Source: an uncultured Cohaesibacter sp. | GTDB taxonomy: Bacteria; Pseudomonadota; Alphaproteobacteria; Rhizobiales; Cohaesibacteraceae | Direction of reading: 5' to 3' | Assembly (NCBI RefSeq): GCF_963682185.1 | Contig: NZ_OY821667.1 | Coordinates: 4,105,501 to 4,169,500, forward strand | Length of the DNA stretch: 64,000 nt | Shown here: in pieces, positions 30,427 to 39,385 of the stretch | How positions within the stretch are numbered: position 1 is the first letter of the stretch | How the letters are laid out: each line of letters begins with the position of its first letter | Notes under the pieces: generated by a model | Databases searched by the model: none | Seen by the model: the letters and a program-made list of their open reading frames with translations, nothing else | What the model was told of the DNA's origin: nothing | Made by a program: the position numbers and the translations under genes

Positions 30427-31098
30427 ATGAGTGCGCATATCGAGCCCAACATTGAAAATGATGGCAAGGCCAAACCTGCCGACAATGCCCGCGCCAACTT
30501 AAGGCTGGCCTATGGCTTGCTGGGCTTTGTCTGCATTATGGTCGGCATGGCCTATGCTGCCGTGCCGCTCTATTCGCTCTTTTGTCAGGTCACCGGCTAT
30601 GGCGGCACCACACAGGCGGCCAATGCCGCCCCGAGCGCTGCGATTGCGCGCGAAATGACGGTGCGCTTTGATGCCAATGTCTCCGGCGGGCTCAACTGGT
30701 CCTTCCGGCCCGAAACCAAGCCCGTCACCCTCAAGGTGGGCGAAACCGGCGAGGCGAGCTATCTGGTGGTCAATACCGGCTCATCTTCTTCGGCTGGCAC
30801 GGCCACCTTCAACGTGACACCACAGGCCGCAGGGGCCTATTTCAACAAGCTGGAATGCTTCTGTTTCACCGAACAGACGGTCAAGGCAGGCGAGACCAGC
30901 CATATGCCGGTGATCTTCTTTATCGATCCCGATATCGACAAGAATCCCGAACTCAAGACCATCGACACAATTACCCTGTCTTACACATTTTTCCCGCTGG
31001 AGAAGGAGCCGGCTGATAAAGCGGCAAACCTTCACGGGAACACAGCAACCAGCGACAAGACATTGACGCGCTTTGGAGGAGGAGCAGACAATGGCTGA
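30427..31098 (+). CDS. ctaG: Cytochrome c oxidase assembly protein CtaG (Cox11)
   Basis: 223 residues. One N-terminal membrane helix (about 26-48) then a periplasmic Ig-like domain with the Cu(I)-binding ECFCFTEQ motif and an upstream Cys in SLFCQVTGYGG. It inserts CuB into subunit I. Its last 8 bases overlap the start of ctaE (atggctga), so the two are translationally coupled. The 30 residues after the conserved FFPLEKEP are polar and variable. Confidence 0.96.
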   Translation: MSAHIEPNIENDGKAKPADNARANLRLAYGLLGFVCIMVGMAYAAVPLYSLFCQVTGYGGTTQAANAAPSAAIAREMTVRFDANVSGGLNWSFRPETKPVTLKVGETGEASYLVVNTGSSSSAGTATFNVTPQAAGAYFNKLECFCFTEQTVKAGETSHMPVIFFIDPDIDKNPELKTIDTITLSYTFFPLEKEPADKAANLHGNTATSDKTLTRFGGGADNG

Positions 31099-31927
31099 GG
31101 CTCACAGCAAGAACCACGATTATCACATCATAGACCCCAGCCCGTGGCCCATCATCGCGTCGGTATCCGCCTTCCTGATGGCCATCGGAGCCGTGACCAT
31201 GTTTCATGACGGCACAAGCCTTATTCTCATCGCCGGTACGCTTGGTGTGCTCTACACCATGCTTGGCTGGTGGCGCGATGTGGTCAAGGAATCTCTGGAA
31301 GGCCATCACACCCCTGTGGTGCAGCTGCATTTGCGCTATGGCATGATCCTCTTCATCGCCTCTGAAGTGATGTTCTTCGTGGCATGGTTCTGGGCCTTCT
31401 TTGATGCCAGCCTGTTTGCCGATGAGGCCAAGCAATATCTGCGTACCGAATTTCTGGGTGGGGTCTGGCCGCCTGAAGGGCTAGAGGTGATCGACCCATG
31501 GCATTTGCCATTGTTCAACACGCTGCTCCTGCTGGCATCCGGCACCACCATCACATGGGCTCACCATGCGCTTTTGGAAAATGACCGGGAAGGGCTGAAG
31601 AAGGGGCTGGCACTGACGATCATTCTGGGCATCGTCTTCTCTGCCGTGCAGGTTTACGAATATGTCCACGCGCCGTTTGCCTTCAAGGAAAGCATTTACG
31701 GGGCAACCTTCTTCATGGCCACCGGCTTTCATGGCTTCCATGTGTTCGTCGGCACGATCTTCCTGATCGTCTGTCTGATCCGTGTTTATAAAGGACATTT
31801 CACCCCTGAAAAGCATTTCGGTTTTGAGGCTGCTGCCTGGTATTGGCATTTCGTGGATGTGGTCTGGTTGTTCCTGTTCACTACCATCTATGTCTGGGGC
31901 AATTTCGGCGGCACCATCGCCCATTAG
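31091..31927 (+). CDS. ctaE: Cytochrome c oxidase subunit III (CtaE)
   Basis: 278 residues with seven membrane helices. The ATG at 31091 overlaps the end of ctaG and has ggaggaggag ahead. Signature segments include HDYHIIDPSPWPI, RYGMILFIASEVMFFVAWFW, GTTITWAHHALLEND and YWHFVDVVWLFLF. It stabilises the oxidase and the proton uptake path to subunit I. Confidence 0.97.
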   Translation: MAEAHSKNHDYHIIDPSPWPIIASVSAFLMAIGAVTMFHDGTSLILIAGTLGVLYTMLGWWRDVVKESLEGHHTPVVQLHLRYGMILFIASEVMFFVAWFWAFFDASLFADEAKQYLRTEFLGGVWPPEGLEVIDPWHLPLFNTLLLLASGTTITWAHHALLENDREGLKKGLALTIILGIVFSAVQVYEYVHAPFAFKESIYGATFFMATGFHGFHVFVGTIFLIVCLIRVYKGHFTPEKHFGFEAAAWYWHFVDVVWLFLFTTIYVWGNFGGTIAH

Positions 31928-31981
31928 CACCATTCCCATCGGGGCGGAGACAACGCGCCCTGATGGTCAGGAGTGAAGAGT

Positions 31982-32386
31982 ATGTCAGACTATAAGGGCA
32001 GCATTGCCCGCACGGCCCTTGCTGGCAAATGCCCCCGTTGCGGCGAGGGAAAGCTCTACAAGAGCTTCCTCAAGGTGGGGGATCGGTGCGACGTTTGTGG
32101 CCTTGATTATGGCTTCATCGACAGTGGTGATGGTCCTGCACCCTTTGTCATCATGATTGTCGGCTTCATCGCTACCGGCGGGCTGCTCTATACCGAGTTT
32201 ACCTACGAGCCGCCGGTCTGGTTGCAAGCGATTATCTGGGCGCCCGTTGCCACTTTGCTTTGCGTTGCTTTTCTCTATTGGCTGAAAGGTGCGCTCATCG
32301 CCCAGCAATATCAAACCAAGGCCGAGCAAGGCCAACGTCTCGATAGTCCACTTGCCGAGGTGGTCAATAAGGCTGAAGCAGAGTGA
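31982..32386 (+). CDS. DUF983 membrane protein
   Basis: 134 residues from the ATG at 31982 (aggag eight bases before it); a GTG at 31973 is in frame but less suitable. The N-terminal part has a zinc-ribbon-like CPRCGEGKLY and CDVCGLDYGF, followed by two or three membrane helices. DUF983 follows ctaE in many alphaproteobacteria, as here, and is presumed to help oxidase assembly or copper/heme handling; this is not proven. Its 3' end overlaps the end of an opposite-strand gene. Confidence 0.88.
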   Translation: MSDYKGSIARTALAGKCPRCGEGKLYKSFLKVGDRCDVCGLDYGFIDSGDGPAPFVIMIVGFIATGGLLYTEFTYEPPVWLQAIIWAPVATLLCVAFLYWLKGALIAQQYQTKAEQGQRLDSPLAEVVNKAEAE

Positions 32387-32693
32387 TCAGATCGGGCACG
32401 ATCTCCTCCCAGCCTATGACGGACGTGAAGAAAGACAATCCCCCCATCGCAAAGACGGAAACCGCATTGAAAAACATGATGGTTATCATGGCGACCCGTT
32501 GCCATGCCTTGTAATAGAAGGCAAGGCTGATATTGGCCACATTGATCAGGAAAATCACCGGCAAGGCTACGACAAGACTGCGCAAATCCGGCCCCCAAAA
32601 GCCAATGATCGCAACCCCGATCTGCACCGCAAGGGGAAACAGCAGATTGAGCGAAAAGAAAATCAGGGCAAAGCGGGCTGGCTGTGAATGCAT
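32364..32693 (-). CDS. Small polytopic membrane protein on the opposite strand inside the cox cluster
   Basis: 109 residues, three to four hydrophobic helices (ARFALIFFSLNLLFPLAVQI, LRSLVVALPVIFLINVANIS, RVAMITIMFFNAVSVFAMGG). The ATG has a gagga-type site about 11 bases ahead. Its composition and the lack of a plausible + strand gene in the gap suggest it is real, but a four-helix family was not recognised. It sits between DUF983 and SURF1, antiparallel to the operon, overlapping DUF983 by 23 bp. Confidence 0.5.
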   Translation of the reverse strand: MHSQPARFALIFFSLNLLFPLAVQIGVAIIGFWGPDLRSLVVALPVIFLINVANISLAFYYKAWQRVAMITIMFFNAVSVFAMGGLSFFTSVIGWEEIVPDLITLLQPY

Positions 32694-32807
32694 CTTGACA
32701 ATATCCTCTTTGCTCCATCCGTGCGGCGGACGTCTGATAGCGTGGCGGCCAAAAAGCCTGTAGCCTCAGGTGAGGTAGCATAAAGTGAGCAGGAGTGTGC
32801 AGGAAAA

Positions 32808-33587
32808 GTGATTTCCAGATCGAAAATCGTGCTGTTCAGCCTTGCGGCCTTAGGCGCCTTTGCCATTCTGATCGCGCTGGGCAACTGGCAGGTGCGGCGG
32901 CTCGCATGGAAAGAGCAACTGATCGCCGATGTCACCTCCCGCGTGGCATCGTCCCCCGTTGCGGCGCCCGGGCCGAAGCAATGGGCCGATCTGTCGCGCG
33001 ATGATGCCGTCTATCGCCCCGTTCTCCTTACCGGTCATTATGATCATTCTCGCGAAGTGCATGTATGGTTTGCGCTCAATGATCCGCAAGGCGGGCCCCT
33101 TCGCGGACCGGGCTACATGATCATGACGCCCTTTGTCACCACTGATGGCTGGCAGGTGATCGTCAACCGGGGCTTTGTACCCGAACAGCTCAAGGCGAGG
33201 GAAAGCCGCCCCGAAACTCTTGTGAAAGGCACCCAGACGCTCACCGGCCTCATGCGCTTTGACGAGCCGAAAAACTGGCTGAGCCCGAAGACGGACGAAC
33301 AGAAGAATGTCTGGATTGTCAGGCAGGTGGAGGAAATGGCTGATTTTCTCGGTATGGATGAAGGCCGCACCGCGCCCTATTGGGTCGATCTGGTCAAGGG
33401 ACAGGGCGTGCCTTGGGGCACGGAGGCTGCCAGCTTGCCACAAGGTGGGGAGACCCGCATCACCTTCCGCAACAGCCATTTGCAATATGCCGTGACATGG
33501 TATGGGCTGGCAGCAGTCCTTGCCATCATCTTTCTGCTTTTCCTGCGCAAGAGCCTTTCAAGAGACAAAAAAGGCTGGGCAAGATAA
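32808..33587 (+). CDS. SURF1 family cytochrome oxidase assembly protein
   Basis: 259 residues from GTG, with aggaa just ahead. Two membrane helices lie near the ends (about 7-25 and 228-248), flanking a periplasmic domain. SURF1 marks include LGNWQVRRLAWKEQLI near the start, RPVLLTGHYDHSREV, VIVNRGFVPEQLK, and NSHLQYAVTWYGLA before the last helix. It helps place heme A in subunit I. It may be expressed apart from the operon because of the antiparallel gene upstream. Confidence 0.93.
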   Translation: MISRSKIVLFSLAALGAFAILIALGNWQVRRLAWKEQLIADVTSRVASSPVAAPGPKQWADLSRDDAVYRPVLLTGHYDHSREVHVWFALNDPQGGPLRGPGYMIMTPFVTTDGWQVIVNRGFVPEQLKARESRPETLVKGTQTLTGLMRFDEPKNWLSPKTDEQKNVWIVRQVEEMADFLGMDEGRTAPYWVDLVKGQGVPWGTEAASLPQGGETRITFRNSHLQYAVTWYGLAAVLAIIFLLFLRKSLSRDKKGWAR

Positions 33588-33727
33588 TGCTGTTTCCAAC
33601 AAATTGCAGTCCTGAGCATTGACCTATCCGGTATGAAGGTCCACATGAGAGGTCTTGTGGCAAGGCGCCTGTCCGAAGCGCTGATGGTCGCCACGGGACG
33701 GCTTGATATGACAGAAAGTTTACGAGG

Positions 33728-34408
33728 ATGGACACGATGCTGGTGATTTTTGACTGCGATGGCACTTTGGTGGATACGGAAATCATCTGGGCCAAGGCCA
33801 GTCTCGAGATCTTCAAGGAAGAGGATCTCGATATGGATCTTGAAGCCTATAACAGCACCTATGCCGGCATGACAAATGGCGAGATCATCCAGCTCATCGA
33901 AGCAGACATCGAACGGTCCCTGCCGCATGACATCCTGCAGCAGATCAATGACCGCGCAACGAGCAAGCTGGACAAGCTCAAGGTGATTGAAGGCGCTCAC
34001 GAAATGCTGGACCAGCTCGACTATCCGCGTTGTGTCTGTTCCAACACGGCCATGGAACGGCTGGAGAGCAATATGCGTCTTGTCGATCTGTGGGATCGCT
34101 TCCGCCCCTACGTCTATTCCGCCGTTGAAGTGGGAACCAAACAGCCAAAGCCGGACCCCAATGTTTTCCTGCATGCGGCAACGGTGCTTGAGACCGACCC
34201 TGCCGACTGCTTCGTCATTGAAGACAGCACCCATGGGGTTCAGGCTGCCTGTCAGGCAGGAATGCGCGTCATCGGCTTCATTGGTGCAAGCCACAGCTAC
34301 CTTGGCCACGGCGAACATCTGATGGATGCTGGAGCGGAAACGGTGGTGCGTCGGCTCGCCGACCTTCCGGCAACGATTGATGCCCTGAAAGACTGGCACG
34401 AGAAATAA
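33728..34408 (+). CDS. HAD-superfamily phosphatase (beta-phosphoglucomutase/phosphoglycolate-phosphatase-like)
   Basis: 226 residues. All four HAD motifs are present: DCDGTLVDTE (nucleophile Asp), CSNT, the Lys in KQPKPDPNVF, and VIEDSTHGVQAA. A helical cap lies between residues 15 and 85. Closest by pattern to subfamily IA enzymes such as YieH-type 6-phosphogluconate phosphatases. The substrate cannot be read. An acgagg site precedes the start, and a hairpin follows the stop. Confidence 0.85.
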   Translation: MDTMLVIFDCDGTLVDTEIIWAKASLEIFKEEDLDMDLEAYNSTYAGMTNGEIIQLIEADIERSLPHDILQQINDRATSKLDKLKVIEGAHEMLDQLDYPRCVCSNTAMERLESNMRLVDLWDRFRPYVYSAVEVGTKQPKPDPNVFLHAATVLETDPADCFVIEDSTHGVQAACQAGMRVIGFIGASHSYLGHGEHLMDAGAETVVRRLADLPATIDALKDWHEK

Positions 34409-34463
34409 TTTGCTAAGATTAATCTGAAAAATCTGTCAAGGGACGCGAAAACGCGATCATAAA

Positions 34464-34490
34464 AAGGGGCCGTTCAAGGCCCCTTGTGCT
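34464..34490 (+). terminator. Hairpin after the HAD gene
   Basis: An 8-bp perfect stem, aaggggcc / ggcccctt, with a six-base loop, 55 bp past the stop. The following tgtgctattct is only moderately T-rich. Confidence 0.6.
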
Positions 34491-34676
34491 ATTCTGGTTG
34501 GAGATGCGAATTGATCGCAGCCTCGCCCGGCACGCCCCCAACCCTAACGAATTATTAACCATAACAAGACAATTGCCCCCCTTTTTCCGGCCTGAAAATT
34601 TATGGCGGGTGCGGTTTTACGATTTGTGAATGTCCCTTGTGGTTTGATTTGATTAAAATAATTCAGGGGTATTCGT

Positions 34677-35234
34677 ATGGCTTGTTGGGGGACTGGAGCA
34701 GTGTCTTTTATAAGGCTGCTGCAGCGCACATTTTTTGGATTCGCCGCAATGCTTTGCGCCTGTGCAGGTGCGTTGTCCGCGCATGCCTGGGCAGACGAAC
34801 TCGATTATCCTCAAGAAGACATCATTCTGACAATTTCGGGCGCAGTTCAAAACCACAATGCCAAGGGACTTGTTTATCTGGATCGCCCGATGATTGAGGA
34901 CATAGGGCTGAGCGAGTTGACGACCCATACGGTCTATTCAAGCAAGGCCCACCAATGGCACGGTGTTTTGATGCGGGATCTTCTCGCCTATGTCGGCGCC
35001 AAGGGCAAGACCATTGAGGTGCATGCCCTGGATGGCTACCGGACCGAGATTCCCGTTCGGGATTTTTATGATTATGACGTGTTGCTGGCTACCCGACAGG
35101 ATGGCCAAGACTTGAGTATTCGGCGCCGCGGCCCCATCAGAATTATCTATCCGATCGATCACGACGAGTCGCTTCTTGATCCCAAATATACCTCACGCTT
35201 CGTCTGGCAAATCGAGAAAATAATTGTGAAATGA
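34677..35234 (+). CDS. Periplasmic molybdopterin-oxidoreductase-fold protein lacking the cofactor cysteine
   Basis: 185 residues. A signal peptide spans about 14-38 (ending SAHAWA). The mature part has the fold pattern of the SUOX/YedY molybdopterin-binding domain: ILTISGAVQNHN, a hydrophobic loop, GVLMRDLLAYVGAKGKTIEV, HALDGYRTEIPV and RRRGPIRIIYPI. The cysteine that ligates molybdenum in true enzymes is absent; the equivalent stretch reads TTHTVYSSKAHQWHG, and the mature chain has no Cys. It overlaps the next gene by four bases (atga), so it is co-translated with a GGDEF-EAL protein and may act as its periplasmic partner or ligand sensor. aggggt lies ahead of the ATG. Confidence 0.75.
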   Translation: MACWGTGAVSFIRLLQRTFFGFAAMLCACAGALSAHAWADELDYPQEDIILTISGAVQNHNAKGLVYLDRPMIEDIGLSELTTHTVYSSKAHQWHGVLMRDLLAYVGAKGKTIEVHALDGYRTEIPVRDFYDYDVLLATRQDGQDLSIRRRGPIRIIYPIDHDESLLDPKYTSRFVWQIEKIIVK

Positions 35235-37321
35235 AGTTCTATTCCAAAGCTTTGGCCATTGCCTATCTGATTTCCGTCGTCGGACTGCTTCTGCTGGAGT
35301 TAAACCAGTTCCAGAAGGTGGACCGGCTGCGCGGACAGATCTCGCAGAGCTACGAGTTGATCTCCGGGCGCGATGAAGGCATCCGTCTGGAGCTTGAATA
35401 TCGGCGCTTTCGCAGCATAACAGCCAAATATGTCTTTGGGGAAAAGCTGCTGGAAGTGAGTTCCGATCCGGACGCAGCTCAAAATGTCTCTCATGAAATG
35501 GTGGCTCAATGGTTCGATATCCTCTGGAGCCGTGTATTCAGCATCAACTCGGTCGGAGTAGAGATTCCCGAGGCGAAGCATGAAAGATTCAACAATTTAC
35601 TGATTAATTTGCGTGGTACCTTGCGTGAAATAGATCCTCTGGTTCAGAAGCTTAGACTTGGCAATCTCATCGCCTTCAGGGATATAGAAGACGCTCTTGC
35701 CCCTTATGAGGAAGATATAACCAGCATGGCCGCCGCCATCGGCCAAATGCGGGTCGAGCGAGCCTCTATGCTTCAGAAGCGGCTGGATGCTGCGCTCGTC
35801 TCGATGGATACTCTGCTTTTGAGTTCTGCTGCTGGCGGTGTGCTCATTCTTACCCTGTTCGGCGTTGAAGCCTATCGCGCCCGCAAGGAGGAAAGCCGGA
35901 TCAAGGGCCGCGAAGCCCGCATCCGTTTTCTGGCCGAGCATGATGCCTTGACCGGGCTTGGCAACAGGTCTTTTCTCAACGAGAAAATGAACCGCTTCAT
36001 CGACTATGCCGATGCGCACGGTGAGGGGTTTAATCTTATCCTCTTTGATCTGGATAAATTCAAGGATGTGAATGACACCTTTGGGCATCCCATGGGAGAC
36101 CGTCTACTCAAGAATGCGGCAGCGCGTCTGACGGCCATATTTAGCGGCGAAGCCGATATCGTGGCCCGTCTAGGGGGGGATGAATTTGCTGTTTTGCAGC
36201 GGGCTGACTTTGCTACCAGCGAAAAGATGGTTGGAGAGGTTATTAGCGCGCTCAGTTCCGCTTTCGAGCTGTCGGGCAATGATATTCGTATTTCATCCTC
36301 TGTGGGGATTTCCCGCTACCCTGATCTGTCTCATTCCGCCGAAGAGCTGCTGCGCGATGCGGATTTGGCGCTTTATGAGGCCAAGAAGCAGGGGCGGCAG
36401 AGATACTGCCTCTATGAAACGGGTATGAGCGTCGCGATCCAGAACAGGGTTTGCCTTGAGGCTGATCTACGCCATACGCTACAGTGCGGTGGCGATGGAC
36501 TGGAAGTCTATTATCAGCCACAGGTCACCACCGATCTAAAATCGGGCATATGCAAGGTCACTGGCGTGGAGGCCCTCGTGCGCTGGTTCCACCCCGAACA
36601 AGGACAGATCCCCACGCTCGATTTCATCAATATCGCCGAAGATGCCGGGCTCATCGGTACTCTGTCTGACTGGATTTTCAAGGAAGCTTGCACGGATCTC
36701 GTCAACTGGCATCAATCCGGCTTCAAACTGCATCTCTCGATCAACCTCTCACCGCATCAGCTCAATAATGACAAACTCGCCTCAGAGCTGATACAGTTGC
36801 TTGACCGGACTGGCATCGACCCCAACTATCTGACTCTCGAAATCACCGAGAGTGTTGATGTGAAGGACACCCGCAAGGCCGCCAAAATGCTCTCGCAGCT
36901 ATCCGCGCGGGGTATCTCACTGGCGATGGATGACTTTGGCACCGGCTATTCAAACCTTGGCTATCTCAAGAGCTTGCCGCTGGACATTCTCAAGATCGAT
37001 CGGTCTTTCGTAAAGCAGCTTGAAGACAAGGAAGAAGACCGCAAACTGGTGCGCGGCATTATCAATCTGGCGCGCGGTATGGGGCTGAAAATCATCGCCG
37101 AGGGCGTGGAAACCGAAGAGCAGATGCATTTTCTGCAAGCTCAGAAATGCCATACCTTCCAAGGGTATCTGTTTGGCCGACCGATGCATAAATTGTCCGT
37201 GCTGGCCTTGCTTGCCAATGTCGAGCCGAATGTTCTCAACGAGACAATTCTATTGCCAGATCTTTCCGATCCGTCCGAGACGAATATGGACCCCTCGCCA
37301 AAAGAGAAATGCCCGTCTTGA
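35231..37321 (+). CDS. Membrane GGDEF-EAL protein (c-di-GMP turnover)
   Basis: 696 residues. TM helix (about 5-22), a helical periplasmic region (about 23-195), TM helix (about 196-216), GGDEF (about 236-393) and EAL (about 407-656). The cyclase motif is intact (RLGGDEFAVL), but the allosteric I-site RxxD reads GEAD. The phosphodiesterase has EALVRW, LEITES, DDFGTGYSNLGYL, KIDRSF and EGVETEE, so it should be active. The enzyme can make or break c-di-GMP; which dominates is unknown. Coupled to the periplasmic protein upstream. A terminator follows. Confidence 0.93.
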   Translation: MKFYSKALAIAYLISVVGLLLLELNQFQKVDRLRGQISQSYELISGRDEGIRLELEYRRFRSITAKYVFGEKLLEVSSDPDAAQNVSHEMVAQWFDILWSRVFSINSVGVEIPEAKHERFNNLLINLRGTLREIDPLVQKLRLGNLIAFRDIEDALAPYEEDITSMAAAIGQMRVERASMLQKRLDAALVSMDTLLLSSAAGGVLILTLFGVEAYRARKEESRIKGREARIRFLAEHDALTGLGNRSFLNEKMNRFIDYADAHGEGFNLILFDLDKFKDVNDTFGHPMGDRLLKNAAARLTAIFSGEADIVARLGGDEFAVLQRADFATSEKMVGEVISALSSAFELSGNDIRISSSVGISRYPDLSHSAEELLRDADLALYEAKKQGRQRYCLYETGMSVAIQNRVCLEADLRHTLQCGGDGLEVYYQPQVTTDLKSGICKVTGVEALVRWFHPEQGQIPTLDFINIAEDAGLIGTLSDWIFKEACTDLVNWHQSGFKLHLSINLSPHQLNNDKLASELIQLLDRTGIDPNYLTLEITESVDVKDTRKAAKMLSQLSARGISLAMDDFGTGYSNLGYLKSLPLDILKIDRSFVKQLEDKEEDRKLVRGIINLARGMGLKIIAEGVETEEQMHFLQAQKCHTFQGYLFGRPMHKLSVLALLANVEPNVLNETILLPDLSDPSETNMDPSPKEKCPS

Positions 37322-37335
37322 GAGGGAGAGAAAGA

Positions 37336-37380
37336 AAAAGGCACACAAGGGAATGCAAACCGCCCTTGCGTGCCTTTTAA
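37336..37380. terminator. Bidirectional terminator between the GGDEF-EAL gene and gcvH
   Basis: A 16-position stem with one mismatch: aaaaggcac-a-caaggg pairs with cccttg-c-gtgcctttt. The + side ends in ttttaa, the minus side in CTTTTTC. It sits between convergent genes. Confidence 0.85.
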
Positions 37381-37401
37381 TATAAAGACTGGAAAAGAGC
37401 T

Positions 37402-37776
37402 CTATTCCTGTTCGGCAACAAAGGCCTTGTAGGCATCCTCATCCATCAGGTCATCAAGCTGGCTCTTGTCTGCGATCTTGACCTTTAGGAACCATGCGCC
37501 GCCTTCCGCGTCGCTGTTGACCAGTGCCGGATCTTCTTCAAGCGCGTCATTGACTTCGCTGACTTCGCCATCGATTGGCGCATAGACTTCGGAGGCTGCC
37601 TTGACGCTCTCAACCACCGCGGCTTCGTCGCCTTTTTCCAGTTCCTTGCCGACTTCCGGCAGTTCGACGAAAACGACGTCGCCAAGCTGTTTCTGTGCGA
37701 AATCGGTGATGCCGATGGTGGCAACGCCGCCCTCCACTTCAACCCATTCATGGTCTTCGCTGTAATAGGTGGTCAT
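37402..37776 (-). CDS. gcvH: Glycine cleavage system H protein
   Basis: 124 residues. The lipoylation site is in [20 protein letters not shown], with the modified Lys. It opens [20 protein letters not shown], typical for GcvH. It shuttles the aminomethyl group between GcvP, GcvT and the lipoamide dehydrogenase. It lies 108 bp after gcvT on the same strand. The usual third gene, gcvP, is not downstream: the operon ends at the shared terminator. Confidence 0.97.
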   Translation of the reverse strand: MTTYYSEDHEWVEVEGGVATIGITDFAQKQLGDVVFVELPEVGKELEKGDEAAVVESVKAASEVYAPIDGEVSEVNDALEEDPALVNSDAEGGAWFLKVKIADKSQLDDLMDEDAYKAFVAEQE

Positions 37777-37884
37777 GTCTGTGATCCCTTTGAATATGCG
37801 ATGATGCTGATTGCTTAAATGTTGCTGTTTCTTTTGAGTTCAAGGGCTCCTTGATGCCAATGAGGCGCATGAGCCCGTTGGTGC

Positions 37885-39021
37885 TCAGGGTTTGCGTATA
37901 TAGCGTTGCGGAACAAACGGTGTGGGGGCCACTTCTGCTTCCAAAGCGCGTTTGCGTACGGCAATTGTAACCTTCATTCCCGGTTCGGCAAAGGCCGGCG
38001 GCACATAGCCCATAGCAATAGGAGCTTGCAGGGTCGGCGCAAAACCGCCCGAGGTCACAACGCCGATGGCATTGCCATCCGTATCCTGAATTTCTGCCCC
38101 TTCGCGGGCCGGAGCCTTGCCGATGATGCGCAAGCCGACGCGAATGCGTGCGGGGCCATCTTCAAGCCCTTTCAATATGCGCTCGGAGCCGGGAAAGGCC
38201 TTGTCTTGTCTGCGGCTCTTCTGAATGGCCCAGCCAAGATCGGCTTCTGCCGGATCGATGCTGTCATCCAGATCATGGCCATAAAGGCAGAGGCCGCTCT
38301 CAAGACGCAGACTGTCGCGCGCGCCAAGACCTGCCGGTTCGACTTCCGGCTCTGCCAGCAACAGGCGCGCCAACGCTTCGGCGTCTTCTGCCGCACAGGA
38401 AATCTCGAACCCGTCTTCACCAGTATAGCCACACCGCGAAATGCCGACGGCAACGCCGTTGATTGCATCAGGTGTTTGCGACATGAAGGTGAGGGCATCG
38501 GCTTTTGGCGCATGGCGTTTGAGAGCGTCTACGGCCTTGGGGCCTTGCAGCGCCAGAAGGGCCTTGTCATCAAGACGCGTAAGGGAAATGCCGTCTGGCA
38601 AATTGGCTTCAAGGAAAGCATAGTCCTTTTCCTTGCAGGCACCGTTGACCACCAGCATGAGCGTGCCGTCCAGAGCCGGATCGCCCGGGCGGGTCACGAT
38701 GAAATCGTCAATGATGCCGCCGGTCTCGTTGAGGAACACGCTGTAGCGCATGCGGCCTGGAGCCAGTTTGGTAAAGGCAGACGGGGTCAGGGCTTCCAGC
38801 GCCTTCGCCGTTGTCTCATGATCAGGGCCTTGCAGCAGGGCCTGCCCCATGTGGGATACGTCAAACAGAGCCGCGCTTTCGCGGCAATGGATATGCTCAG
38901 CCATGATGCCCGCCGGATAGCGCACGGGCAGCGCATAGCCTGCAAAATCAACAAGGCTTCCGCCCAGTTCTTCATGCAGATCAAACAGGGGTGTCTTTTT
39001 GGCGCCACTCAGGTCGGCCAT
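37885..39021 (-). CDS. gcvT: Glycine cleavage system T protein (aminomethyltransferase)
   Basis: 378 residues from the ATG at 39021; the frame extends to 39189, but that would run into the riboswitch expression platform and gives no family-like residues. Signatures: TPLFDLHEELGGSLVDFAGY, FDVSHMGQ, SRCGYTGEDGFEIS and ARDSLRLESGLCLYGHD. It transfers the methylene group to tetrahydrofolate. The upstream 360 bp hold a tandem glycine riboswitch. Confidence 0.96.
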   Translation of the reverse strand: MADLSGAKKTPLFDLHEELGGSLVDFAGYALPVRYPAGIMAEHIHCRESAALFDVSHMGQALLQGPDHETTAKALEALTPSAFTKLAPGRMRYSVFLNETGGIIDDFIVTRPGDPALDGTLMLVVNGACKEKDYAFLEANLPDGISLTRLDDKALLALQGPKAVDALKRHAPKADALTFMSQTPDAINGVAVGISRCGYTGEDGFEISCAAEDAEALARLLLAEPEVEPAGLGARDSLRLESGLCLYGHDLDDSIDPAEADLGWAIQKSRRQDKAFPGSERILKGLEDGPARIRVGLRIIGKAPAREGAEIQDTDGNAIGVVTSGGFAPTLQAPIAMGYVPPAFAEPGMKVTIAVRKRALEAEVAPTPFVPQRYIRKP

Positions 39022-39134
39022 AGCGTCTCTCTTTCTGTTGCAGATGGCCATGTCCGGTCTTCGGAAAGGGGCCTTCTGTGGTTGCACGGGTGCTGAGTGG
39101 AAGGCTCCTTGTATGAAGCGTCCATTCGCATCGG

Positions 39135-39385
39135 TGCCTCCTCTGTCACAGAACCTGAGAGATTTCCCGCTCCCTTTCTCTCCGGCCAATGATGCCGGAA
39201 CAGATAGGGGGCAGCTGCTTCCTTCGGTGAGCTTTCAAGGCGGTGTCCTTTCAAAGACCCGTCTTTAAGCTGCTTTCCAGAGTTCGCTGGTCGGGCGGTC
39301 CCTTGTGCCTGAGAGTTTCCGAGGCGGTTGCTCCTTCGGCGCGCACGGTCCCCGATGGGCCGAACGCTCTCCCGCTGACTTTGAG
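39135..39385 (-). ncRNA. Tandem glycine riboswitch controlling gcvT-gcvH
   Basis: Read on the minus strand, two aptamers follow each other. Aptamer 1 (about 39380 to 39293): gcgggagagcg, then gccgaaggagcaacc, then ctctcaggcacaagggac. Aptamer 2 (about 39283 to 39139): ctctggaaag, then accgaaggaagcag, then ctctcaggttctgtgacagag, whose ends pair as ctctg/cagag. The duplicated ccgaagg and ctctcagg elements are the family's conserved cores. It lies 115 bp upstream of gcvT. In known examples glycine binding turns the cleavage operon on. Confidence 0.9.

Noticed and set aside
33377-34399. Long minus-strand frame opposite SURF1 and the HAD gene
   Set aside because: It is antisense to two well-supported genes and has no domain pattern.
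37906-39096. 396-codon + strand frame opposite gcvT
   Set aside because: GcvT has clear motifs and the riboswitch fixes the minus strand as coding.
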